Positions 1 through 5,234 of a stretch of 6,950 nt of DNA are shown here, piece after piece. Made by a program: the position numbers and the translations under genes. This DNA is from Chloroflexota bacterium (GTDB lineage: Bacteria; Chloroflexota; Dehalococcoidia; UBA2979), in NCBI GenBank assembly GCA_009843585.1, contig VYDC01000139.1, positions 1 to 6,950 on the forward strand. Direction: 5' to 3'. Numbering within the stretch: position 1 is the stretch's first letter; every line of letters starts with the position of its first letter. The notes under the pieces are model-generated. The model was not told the DNA's origin, did no database searches, and worked only from the letters and a program-made list of their open reading frames with translations.

Positions 1-23
1 CTCCACCCGAACGCCAGGTGGAG
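1..23. repeat. Perfect 7-bp inverted repeat at the left edge
   Basis: CTCCACC at 1-7 and GGTGGAG at 17-23 are exact reverse complements separated by nine bases. The hairpin lies about 110 bases beyond the stop codon of the last minus-strand gene. It could be the stem of a terminator for that operon, but any T-tract would lie outside the window, so this cannot be confirmed. It could also belong to a feature to the left. The rest of 1-133 shows no convincing gene. A TTGACA at 25-30 on the plus strand has no matching -10 at normal spacing. Confidence 0.35.
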
Positions 24-133
24 ATTGACAACCGGTCACTCCATATCAGCCGTAGAGATCGCAGCGCTGCAGCTCCCTGCGGGTGGTCTGGACCGAGTCT
101 CCCAGAACCCCCGAGCGACCGGTGGGATCCCCG

Positions 134-847
134 CTAGTAGAGGCTGCCCGTGCGCCGATCCTGGACGAGCGTGTACGGCCGCATCTGTACGACGTCCCGT
201 ACCTCGGTCAGCGTCTTGAGCGCGGTGCCCGCGTCCGCCCAACCGTGGCGCGAGACGATCGTGAGCACCTCGTCGCCGGAGGCCGTCGCCCTCGGAATCC
301 GGTCGCGCATCGCCTCTCCGAGGCTCTCCCACATCTCGGGCGGGTGCTGAAGCGCGTAGCGCGCGTACGAGAGCGCGGCGAACTGGTGCGCCGGCGTGCC
401 CGGCTCGTTCCAGTCCTCCCCGGCGTCGCGCAACAACTGCTTCATCCCCTTGTGGCGCTGCTCCGCTTCCCAGCGATCATCGAGGCCGAGCGGCTCGAGG
501 CGCTGCTCCGCCTCCGGGGCGAGCACCAGCTCGCGAAGCGCGGTGCGCGCGAGCCCGGCGCCCTCCGGCTGCGGACGGTCGGAGCGGACCACGTCGGGGT
601 AGCCGTCGAGGCGCTGGCGAACATGCTGGAGAGCGACCGCGAGGACGTGCGGGAGGGCGTGCGTCGGTATGCCCTTGCGCACGGCGATCGTCACATGGTC
701 TTCGCGCCAGCCGACGTTGGAGAGCGCGCCGTCGTCGGTACTCGTGACCTCGAGACGGCGCCGGCCGCCCTCCGTTCCGAGACGCTGCTCGACCTCGCGG
801 TAGAGCGGCTCGATCGCGTCGCCGACGTTGCGCCCGATGACCTTCAT
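134..847 (-). CDS. Hypothetical protein, possible degenerate zincin-like fold
   Basis: This is a 237-residue soluble protein with no signal peptide or membrane segment, and I do not recognise its family. The ATG start follows a strong Shine-Dalgarno (GAGGAGGGG, six bases upstream) and lies 19 bases after the glycosylase stop, so it is probably the last gene of the operon. Residues 32-56 look like alternating beta strands. Residues 63-84 form a helix-like stretch ending in LDGYP. This resembles the HExxH helix plus GYP region of some bacterial minimal zinc peptidases, but the aligned motif here reads VALQH (71-75), so two of the three key residues are missing. The C-terminal half is helical and rich in charged residues, with HQFAALSYARYAL-like helices. 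The peptidase resemblance is inference from pattern only. A catalytically dead relative or an unrelated fold are both possible. That it is a real gene is fairly certain from its start context and spacing. Confidence 0.8.
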   Translation of the reverse strand: MKVIGRNVGDAIEPLYREVEQRLGTEGGRRRLEVTSTDDGALSNVGWREDHVTIAVRKGIPTHALPHVLAVALQHVRQRLDGYPDVVRSDRPQPEGAGLARTALRELVLAPEAEQRLEPLGLDDRWEAEQRHKGMKQLLRDAGEDWNEPGTPAHQFAALSYARYALQHPPEMWESLGEAMRDRIPRATASGDEVLTIVSRHGWADAGTALKTLTEVRDVVQMRPYTLVQDRRTGSLY

Positions 848-866
848 GACCGTCCCCTCCTCGGCA

Positions 867-1679
867 CTATAGCGCGAGCGGCTGGCAGCTCAGACAGTAG
901 TTGGTCTCGCTGCCGCCGCGGCTCTGGCCGCGGATCCCCTCCCCGCAGCGCGGGCACGACTCGCCGGCGCGCCGGTGCACGCGCAGATGCGCGCGCCACT
1001 CCCGGGTGTTCTGATTGAGCCCCTCCGCCACCTCCTGCGCCACGATCGGGATCGCCCAGCCGTAGACGTCGCCGATGGCGCGGTGAAGTCGACGCTGGTC
1101 CTCGGTGTCCATTGTCGCCCGGCGACGGTGTGGGTGCAGCCGCGCCTCCCAGAGTATCTCGTCCGAGTACGCGTTCCCGATGCCCGCGATGAAGCGCTGG
1201 TTCGTCAGCGTGGCCTTGATCTGGCCGCGGTGCCGCTGCAGGCGCTCCATGAACTCCCCCTCGCCGACGGCGAGGGCGTCGGGTCCGAGATCGGCGAACT
1301 GCGGGATGGCGTTGAGCTCCTCCCGTCGCACGACGTACCAGCGTCCCATCCGCCGGGCGTCCATGTAGCGTAGCTCCCGGCCTCCGGCGAGGAGGAGAGC
1401 GACTGCGGAGTGCGGCCGGCGGCGCATGCCGGTCTCCGCCCACTGGAATCGCCCCGTCAGCATCGCGTTGACGATCAGGACGCGCCCGTCGTCGATGTCG
1501 ATGATGAGGAACTTCCCGCGCCGTTCGATCGGGCCGAGGCGGCGGCCGATCAGGCTCTCGAGCTTCTGCTCGCTGCGGACTAGCCAGGGGAGGCGGACCT
1601 CCACCGCCTCGACCTCACGCCCGGAGAGCGCGGGGCCGAGGAATCCGCGGATCGCTTCGAGGTCGGGTATCTCGGGCAC
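867..1679 (-). CDS. mutM: Fpg/Nei-family DNA glycosylase (AP lyase), divergent
   Basis: A 270-residue base-excision-repair glycosylase that would remove damaged bases and nick the abasic site. The GTG start is fixed by chemistry: the family needs Pro-Glu immediately after Met, and the protein begins MPEIPDLE. There is no clear Shine-Dalgarno, and the gene starts 21 bases after the pheA stop. Visible family features are the catalytic Pro2 and Glu3, Lys56 in RRGKF, the helix-two-turn-helix around GIGNAYSDEILWEARLHP, and a C-terminal zinc finger with Cys242, Cys245, Cys262 and Cys265 (CxxC, 16 residues, CxxC). Differences from classical Fpg are Leu74 where the intercalating Met is expected, Met for Phe in the DARRMG loop, Ser257 where the zinc-finger Arg of E. 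coli Fpg (Arg258) lies, and no GGTT-type segment before the finger. It is therefore secure as a family member, but the substrate (8-oxoguanine, oxidised pyrimidines or other) is uncertain. Confidence 0.93.
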   Translation of the reverse strand: MPEIPDLEAIRGFLGPALSGREVEAVEVRLPWLVRSEQKLESLIGRRLGPIERRGKFLIIDIDDGRVLIVNAMLTGRFQWAETGMRRRPHSAVALLLAGGRELRYMDARRMGRWYVVRREELNAIPQFADLGPDALAVGEGEFMERLQRHRGQIKATLTNQRFIAGIGNAYSDEILWEARLHPHRRRATMDTEDQRRLHRAIGDVYGWAIPIVAQEVAEGLNQNTREWRAHLRVHRRAGESCPRCGEGIRGQSRGGSETNYCLSCQPLAL

Positions 1680-1700
1680 GAGACCGGCGCCCGGCGCCCG

Positions 1701-2531
1701 CTAACCCGCGCCGCGCCAGCGCGGGTAGGAGCCGAAGACGCGCAGCCACTCGGCCAGCTCGCCGAGGGCCCCGAGCGCCTGGGCGACCGCGCGGTCGGTG
1801 CGGTGGCCCTCCATGTCGAGCAGGAAGATGTACGTGCCCAGCTGGCGTCGGGTCGGGCGGGACTCGACGCGGGTCAGGTTGATGTCCTGCTTGTAGAAGA
1901 GCGTGAGCGCTTCCATCAGCGAGCCGGGCCGGTCGTGCTGCGTCGTGAAGGCGATCGACGTCTTGTCGTCCCCGGTCGCGGGGTGATCGGCCCGGGCGAG
2001 GACGACGAAGCGCGTCTCGTTGTCGGACTCGTCGGCGAGGTCGGGTTGGAGCACGCGGGCGCCGTAGAGCTCCGCCGCGCGCTGATTGCCGATGGCGAGC
2101 GCGCCCGGCTCCGCGAGCGCCGACTCGATCGCGGCCGCGGTCGAGAGGGAGGCCACGGGCTGCGCCCGGGGGACCAGTTCCCGCAGTCGCCGGCGGCACT
2201 GCGCCAGCGCCTGCGGGTGCGAGTAGACGACCGGAGCGTCGGCCGGATCCGAGCCCGGCGCCCCGACGAGGACGTGGCGAATCGGGATGACGACCTCGGC
2301 CGTGATCGCGACGGCCAGCTCGTCGCGCAGCAGCTGGTCGAGAGTGTCCCGGACTCCCCCCTCCAGCGAGTTCTCGAGCGCGCAGACGCACGCGTCCGCC
2401 GCCCCGCGCTCGACCGCCGCCACGGCCTCGTTCACGGTCGGGACCGGCACCAGCTCGGCGGCCGGGTCGTAGAGGGCGGCCGCGGCTTCCGTGTAGGTGC
2501 CCCGCGGCCCCAGATGGGCGAGCCGCCTCAC
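1701..2531 (-). CDS. pheA: Prephenate dehydratase (monofunctional, with ACT domain)
   Basis: Converts prephenate to phenylpyruvate, the committed step of phenylalanine synthesis in the cytoplasm. The protein is 276 residues, the usual length for a stand-alone enzyme without chorismate mutase. The catalytic domain starts at once with HLGPRGTYTEAAA (6-18), followed by ALENSLEGGV (51-60, the ENS substrate loop), YSHPQALAQC (103-112) and the DNETRF motif (Thr173, Arg174, Phe175), which contains the catalytic Thr. The ACT domain (about 190-265) carries RPGSLMEAL (201-209) and ESRPTR (223-228), matching the GALV- and ESRP-type phenylalanine-binding motifs, so feedback inhibition by phenylalanine is expected. 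The chosen GTG at 2531 overlaps the upstream trkA stop as GTGA and has GGAGG seven bases upstream. A longer open frame to 2735 lies inside trkA and is not homologous. Translational coupling to trkA is likely. Confidence 0.96.
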   Translation of the reverse strand: MRRLAHLGPRGTYTEAAAALYDPAAELVPVPTVNEAVAAVERGAADACVCALENSLEGGVRDTLDQLLRDELAVAITAEVVIPIRHVLVGAPGSDPADAPVVYSHPQALAQCRRRLRELVPRAQPVASLSTAAAIESALAEPGALAIGNQRAAELYGARVLQPDLADESDNETRFVVLARADHPATGDDKTSIAFTTQHDRPGSLMEALTLFYKQDINLTRVESRPTRRQLGTYIFLLDMEGHRTDRAVAQALGALGELAEWLRVFGSYPRWRGAG

Positions 2532-3217
2532 GCCTCCCCCTCCGGCTCGACGTCCGGCGTGGCGATGAGGGCTCGCAGCTGCGGCTCGGCGTCCTCCGGC
2601 GTCACCGCGATCACCTCGTCGCCCTCGCGCAGCACCGTGTCCCCGCCGGGGATCCGGGGCTCGCCGTCGGGCCCGATCACCAGCGAGATCAGGGAGGGCT
2701 GCGGCAGGGCGAGATCGCGAATCGCCCGCCCGCACGCCGGCGATCCCGGCTGGACGTGGAGCTCGACGATCTGCAGCCCCGAGCCATGCACCGGCAGCAG
2801 GGGGACCACGGTGTGCTCGGGCAGCGTCGCCTCGATCTGCGCCATCACGGCCCGCGCCGCCGAGATCGTCTCGCCGACGCCCAGCATGCGGAACAGCCGC
2901 TCGTTCTCCGGGTCATCGACACGCGCGATGGTGCGGGGCACGTTGAAGTGGTGCGTCGCAACCTGGCAGGCGACGAGGTTGTGCGCGTCGTTGTCGGTGA
3001 GCGCGATCAGAAGATCGCAGCGCGACGCCCCGACGCCCTCGAGCAGGGCCACCTCTGTGCCGTCCCCACGCACGATCATCTCGCCAAGCTCCGCTCGCAG
3101 TTCGGCGGCGCGCTCGGCCCCGCGCTCGATCACGACGACCTCGTGATCCGGCTGGCGGTGCAGCTCCAGCGCAAGGCCCCGACCGACGCGGCCGCCGCCG
3201 ACGACGATGATGTACAT
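2528..3217 (-). CDS. trkA: TrkA/KTN potassium-uptake regulatory protein (RCK_N + RCK_C)
   Basis: A 229-residue cytoplasmic regulator of the type that binds NAD(H) or another nucleotide and gates a Trk/Ktr-type potassium channel subunit. The RCK_N Rossmann domain spans about 1-120: GGGRVG (7-12) is the dinucleotide loop, Glu31 ends beta 2 (the acidic residue expected to bind ribose hydroxyls), and RGDGTEVALLEGVG is the family's GDGT motif. The RCK_C domain covers about 145-218, from LQIVELHV through LREGDEVIAVTP. The ATG lies two bases after the previous KTN stop (TAGCCATG), with GAGGG six bases upstream, and the TGA overlaps the pheA GTG. Two adjacent KTN genes resemble the ceoB-ceoC pair of mycobacteria, where two TrkA-type proteins are also tandem. 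No membrane potassium transporter gene is visible here, so the partner must lie elsewhere. Confidence 0.93.
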   Translation of the reverse strand: MYIIVVGGGRVGRGLALELHRQPDHEVVVIERGAERAAELRAELGEMIVRGDGTEVALLEGVGASRCDLLIALTDNDAHNLVACQVATHHFNVPRTIARVDDPENERLFRMLGVGETISAARAVMAQIEATLPEHTVVPLLPVHGSGLQIVELHVQPGSPACGRAIRDLALPQPSLISLVIGPDGEPRIPGGDTVLREGDEVIAVTPEDAEPQLRALIATPDVEPEGEA

Positions 3218-3219
3218 GG

Positions 3220-3654
3220 CTAGCCCTCGGCCGCCCGGCCGTCGCCCGCGTCGCCGCTTCCGAAGAGCGCGGCGCAGGCCATGTCCGCGCCGACGTTCGT
3301 CGGGCTGAAGGTCACGAGTCCGAGTCGGCCGAAGATCTCGGCCCGGTAGGGGTCGTAGACGCGCGTGACGACGGTGGGAGTGCGGTAGATGTGCTTCGCG
3401 ATCTGCGAGGCGAGGATGTTGCGGTTGTCGCCCTGCGTGAGCGCGAGGAATGCCTCGGCGCCGCGGATGCCGGCGTCCTCCAGGGAGCGGCGGCGTGTCC
3501 CGTCGCCGACCAGCGACTGTCCGTCGAAGCCGGGGGGCAGGCGCCGGAAGGAGTAGGGGTCGGTATCGAGGACCGTCACGTCGTGGCCGGAGGCGGCGAC
3601 CCGTCCGGCAACGGCGGATCCGACCCGGCCGCAGCCCATGACGATGACTCTCAT
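3220..3654 (-). CDS. trkA: TrkA-N (RCK_N-only) potassium-transport regulator
   Basis: A 144-residue protein consisting essentially of one Rossmann-type RCK_N domain. GCGRVGS (7-13) is the nucleotide-binding glycine loop, Asp30 at the end of beta 2 is the expected acidic ribose ligand, and GDGTRRRSLEDAGI plus the following LALTQGDNRNILASQIAK match the KTN family. Unlike its neighbour it stops after about 130 conserved residues with a short Gly/Ala/Asp-rich tail and has no RCK_C domain. There is no frameshift remnant of one, because the next gene starts two bases downstream. The ATG at 3654 follows a purine-rich GGGGGAAAG stretch. It probably pairs with the full-length KTN protein in a mixed ring controlling potassium flux. 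This is inferred from tandem position and family knowledge. Confidence 0.9.
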   Translation of the reverse strand: MRVIVMGCGRVGSAVAGRVAASGHDVTVLDTDPYSFRRLPPGFDGQSLVGDGTRRRSLEDAGIRGAEAFLALTQGDNRNILASQIAKHIYRTPTVVTRVYDPYRAEIFGRLGLVTFSPTNVGADMACAALFGSGDAGDGRAAEG

Positions 3655-3684
3655 GCGCTTTCCCCCGGTCGTACGGACACGAGG

Positions 3685-4185
3685 CTAGCCGTTTCCGTCG
3701 CCTCCGTCGCGCCCGGGCTCCGGGCTCCCGTCGGGGCGGGGCTCCGGCGGGTACCGGATCAGCCAGACCTGGCAGGGGGCGTGCTCGAGCGCGTAGCGGG
3801 GGAGGCGACCCAGCTGGAAGGTGCCGTGAGGCCGGTGGTAGTCGATGCCGATGACGAGCGCGTCGACGCCGCGCTCCCTGGCCTCGTCCACGATCGCGGT
3901 CCCGGCCTCCCGCGCCTGCACGAGATCGGCGGTGATCTCGATCCGTTGCCGGCGCCCCATCGACTCGGCGTGCTCCAGGATGCGCTCGCCGTTCTCGAGT
4001 TCCTCGATCATCTCGGCGTCGAGCGGGAGCCGGCGCGGCACCTCGATCACATGTACGGCCAGGACGCGGCGGCCCTTGCCGCGACGGACCAGCTCGCAGG
4101 CGACCGAGAGCGCCTCACGACTGGCTCCCGAGTCGTTGATCGGGACCAGGAGCGACCCCAGGTCCGCCATCGGGTCGGAGGTCAT
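3685..4185 (-). CDS. Universal stress protein (UspA-like), degenerate nucleotide-binding motif
   Basis: A 166-residue single-domain USP-fold protein. The N-terminal strand and loop LLVPINDSGASREAL (12-26) match the usual VPVDGS..S..AL pattern, with Asn where the ATP-contacting Asp is common. Strand VLAVHVIEV (41-49) and VDALVIGI (107-114) are typical, and the end EHAPCQVWLIR (134-144) matches the family's HAPCPVLVVR. The ATP signature G-2x-G-9x-G-[S/T] appears as Gly113, Tyr116, Gly126, Arg127, so its second Gly and final Ser/Thr are replaced. This suggests a form that does not bind ATP or binds it differently. Residues 145-166 are a Pro/Gly/Asp tail. The ATG at 4185 overlaps the upstream stop as ATGA. 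An in-frame ATG at 4170 is an alternative start. Its position directly before two KTN genes suggests a role in ion or stress signalling, which is inference. Confidence 0.88.
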   Translation of the reverse strand: MTSDPMADLGSLLVPINDSGASREALSVACELVRRGKGRRVLAVHVIEVPRRLPLDAEMIEELENGERILEHAESMGRRQRIEITADLVQAREAGTAIVDEARERGVDALVIGIDYHRPHGTFQLGRLPRYALEHAPCQVWLIRYPPEPRPDGSPEPGRDGGDGNG

Positions 4186-4403
4186 CGCCCCATCGGTGGA
4201 GATCGGCCGTCGCCGTCGGGACGGAAACCGGCGGGGCCCGGATCCTCGCGGGCGAGGCGGAAGCGAGCGGCGGCGTTCACGAGCATGACGACGCCCAACA
4301 GCGTGCCCACGGAGATCCACTGCGCCGTCCAGGCGACGGCGAGGAGCGCGCCTGAACCGCCGCCGACGGAGATCCAGCCGAGCACCAGATCTACCCGCCG
4401 CAC
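4182..4403 (-). CDS. Small two-helix membrane protein
   Basis: A 73-residue protein of unknown function with two predicted membrane segments, about 6-25 (LVLGWISVGGGSGALLAVAW) and 29-46, followed by a basic then Pro/Gly-rich cytoplasmic-type tail. The pentapeptide WISVG occurs at the same place in both segments (10-14 and 29-33), encoded by an 11-base direct repeat, so the hairpin may derive from an internal duplication. The GTG start at 4403 is preferred because GGAGG sits four bases upstream and a good promoter lies just before it. The open frame reaches a TTG at 4469, but that codon is part of the -35 box. The stop overlaps the USP start (ATGA), so the two are probably coupled. It is the first gene of the operon. 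A role as a membrane partner of the USP or KTN proteins is speculation. Confidence 0.75.
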   Translation of the reverse strand: MRRVDLVLGWISVGGGSGALLAVAWTAQWISVGTLLGVVMLVNAAARFRLAREDPGPAGFRPDGDGRSPPMGR

Positions 4404-4440
4404 GGTGCCTCCGCTGGCCTCCGCCCGCGCGCTCGGCGGG

Positions 4441-4469
4441 ATGCTAGGCGGCGGCGCACGGGGTGTCAA
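4441..4469 (-). promoter_or_regulatory. Sigma-A type promoter for the seven-gene minus-strand operon
   Basis: On the minus strand a perfect -35 TTGACA (4469 to 4464) is followed by exactly 17 bases and a -10 TAGCAT (4446 to 4441, four of six consensus matches including the TA and final T). Transcription would start near 4434, leaving a short leader with GGAGG before the GTG at 4403. It is the best promoter match I found in the window. Confidence 0.65.
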
Positions 4470-4517
4470 CGGAGGCCGCGTGCGGCCCGGCCGAGGCGGG
4501 AGCCGTGGTCGGCGGCG

Positions 4518-4544
4518 GGGCCGGAGCGCCGCGCCGGCCGGCCC
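4518..4544 (-). terminator. GC-rich hairpin after the metallophosphoesterase gene, possible terminator
   Basis: GGGCCGG at 4518-4524 and CCGGCCC at 4538-4544 form a perfect 7-bp stem with a 13-base loop, starting about 14 bases after the phosphoesterase stop and before the next minus-strand promoter. There is no T-tract, and such repeats are common by chance in DNA this GC-rich. The rest of the 154-base gap 4404-4557 holds the promoter and no gene. Confidence 0.25.
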
Positions 4545-4557
4545 TCTGGTCGCCCCG

Positions 4558-5142
4558 TCAGTGGAGGAGCTCGATCCAGACGTCGGCGACGCGGCCGCCG
4601 CGCACGTCCAGGAAGCCGATCGTCCCCAGCTGTGTCTGGAGGTTGCGCGGCAGGGTCGGGGAGCCCGGGTTCACGAGCAGCACGCCGCCGAGCTCCGTCA
4701 CTTCGGGGACGTGGGTGTCGCCGGCGACGACGACGTCGACGGGCTCACCGAAGTGGCGCGCGATCTGCTGGGCCACGCTCGTACCGAGGGCGGTGAGGTC
4801 GTTGAAGGTGTGCGTCATCCCGATGCGGAGCTCGCCGGCCGTGACGACCTGGTTGTGCGCGAGCCGGGGATCGTGGGGCTGGACCGGTCGTCCGCTCCCA
4901 CCGTCGTCGCCGTTGCCGCGCACCGCGATGACGGGCGCCACCCGCTCCAGCCAGTCGAGCACCACCACGTCGTGCATGTCGCCGGCATGGAGGATCGCGT
5001 CGACGCCCTCGAGCGCCCGGTAGGCCTCCTCCCAGAGAGCTGTGCGCGCTTCGGGGATGTGGGTGTCGGCGATGAGGCCGATCAGCACGTCCCGGGGGAG
5101 CGTCGCGCGGGCGATCCAGGGGGTCTCCGGAGGCGACCTCAT
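4558..5142 (-). CDS. YfcE/MJ0936-family metallophosphoesterase
   Basis: A 194-residue calcineurin-like phosphoesterase with a two-metal centre. Family members cleave phosphodiesters, and the natural substrate here is unknown. Motifs in order are IADTH (Asp26, His28), HAGD (Asp55), RGNGD (Asn77), MTH (His111), GDTHVP (142-146) and NPGSP. The order and spacing match the family. The usual fourth block is GHTH, so the first His of that pair is Asp142 here and only His144 is kept. Length is typical apart from about 18 extra residues before the first strand. The ATG at 5142 has no Shine-Dalgarno but sits six bases after a TACGCT -10-like box, which fits a leaderless transcript. A GTG at 5088 is the alternative start and would give the usual short N-terminus. 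It is divergent from pdxS, with 92 bases between starts. Confidence 0.9.
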   Translation of the reverse strand: MRSPPETPWIARATLPRDVLIGLIADTHIPEARTALWEEAYRALEGVDAILHAGDMHDVVVLDWLERVAPVIAVRGNGDDGGSGRPVQPHDPRLAHNQVVTAGELRIGMTHTFNDLTALGTSVAQQIARHFGEPVDVVVAGDTHVPEVTELGGVLLVNPGSPTLPRNLQTQLGTIGFLDVRGGRVADVWIELLH

Positions 5143-5148
5143 CCGCGG

Positions 5149-5154
5149 AGCGTA
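5149..5154 (-). promoter_or_regulatory. Probable -10 box of a leaderless promoter for the phosphoesterase
   Basis: TACGCT (TANNNT form) on the minus strand ends six bases before the ATG at 5142, the distance expected if transcription begins at the start codon itself. No Shine-Dalgarno precedes that ATG, which fits leaderless translation. No recognisable -35 was found. Confidence 0.4.
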
Positions 5155-5193
5155 GCAGGAGGCCGTGCGCGCCATCGGCGGTGATGCGCGCGA

Positions 5194-5199
5194 TACAAT
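5194..5199 (+). promoter_or_regulatory. Probable -10 box of the pdxST promoter
   Basis: TACAAT matches the TATAAT consensus at five of six positions and stands out in very GC-rich DNA. Transcription would begin around 5206, about 29 bases before the pdxS ATG. The -35 region at normal spacing (GCCATC, 5171-5176) is poor, so an activator may be needed. No PdxR-type regulator gene is adjacent. An inverted repeat GCGCCC (5201-5206) and GGGCGC (5218-5223) overlaps the presumed start site. Confidence 0.45.
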
Positions 5200-5234
5200 G
5201 GCGCCCGGAACGCCGTGGGGCGCGGGGAGGACCG

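Noticed and set aside
1..60. Possible tRNA or tmRNA 3' end (CTCCACC) or plus-strand promoter (TTGACA at 25-30)
   Set aside because: There is no CCA end, no TpsiC-arm sequence and no acceptor partner in view. The TTGACA lacks a -10 at 16-19 bases and no plus-strand gene follows.
83..1018. Plus-strand open frame of 311 codons opposite the glycosylase and the hypothetical gene
   Set aside because: The opposite-strand glycosylase is secure and the 237-residue gene has a strong ribosome site. The plus frame is Arg-rich without motifs.
2528..2735. N-terminal extension of pheA to an ATG at 2735
   Set aside because: The extension is wholly inside trkA, is Arg/Gly-rich, and the conserved prephenate dehydratase domain begins at the GTG 2531, which has its own ribosome site.
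1803..3146. Long plus-strand open frame of 447 codons
   Set aside because: It lies opposite pheA and trkA, both with full family motifs. Its translation is Arg/Gly/Ala-rich without recognisable domains, a typical shadow in high-GC DNA.
3391..5184. Very long plus-strand open frame of 597 codons
   Set aside because: It runs antisense through four minus-strand genes and across their promoter region. Composition is low-complexity Arg/Gly/Asp/Val with no motifs, so it is a shadow frame.
5201..5223. Inverted repeat GCGCCC / GGGCGC in the pdxS leader as a riboswitch or operator
   Set aside because: It is only six pairs in GC-rich DNA, its left arm is probably at or before the transcription start, and no known PLP riboswitch structure is recognisable.
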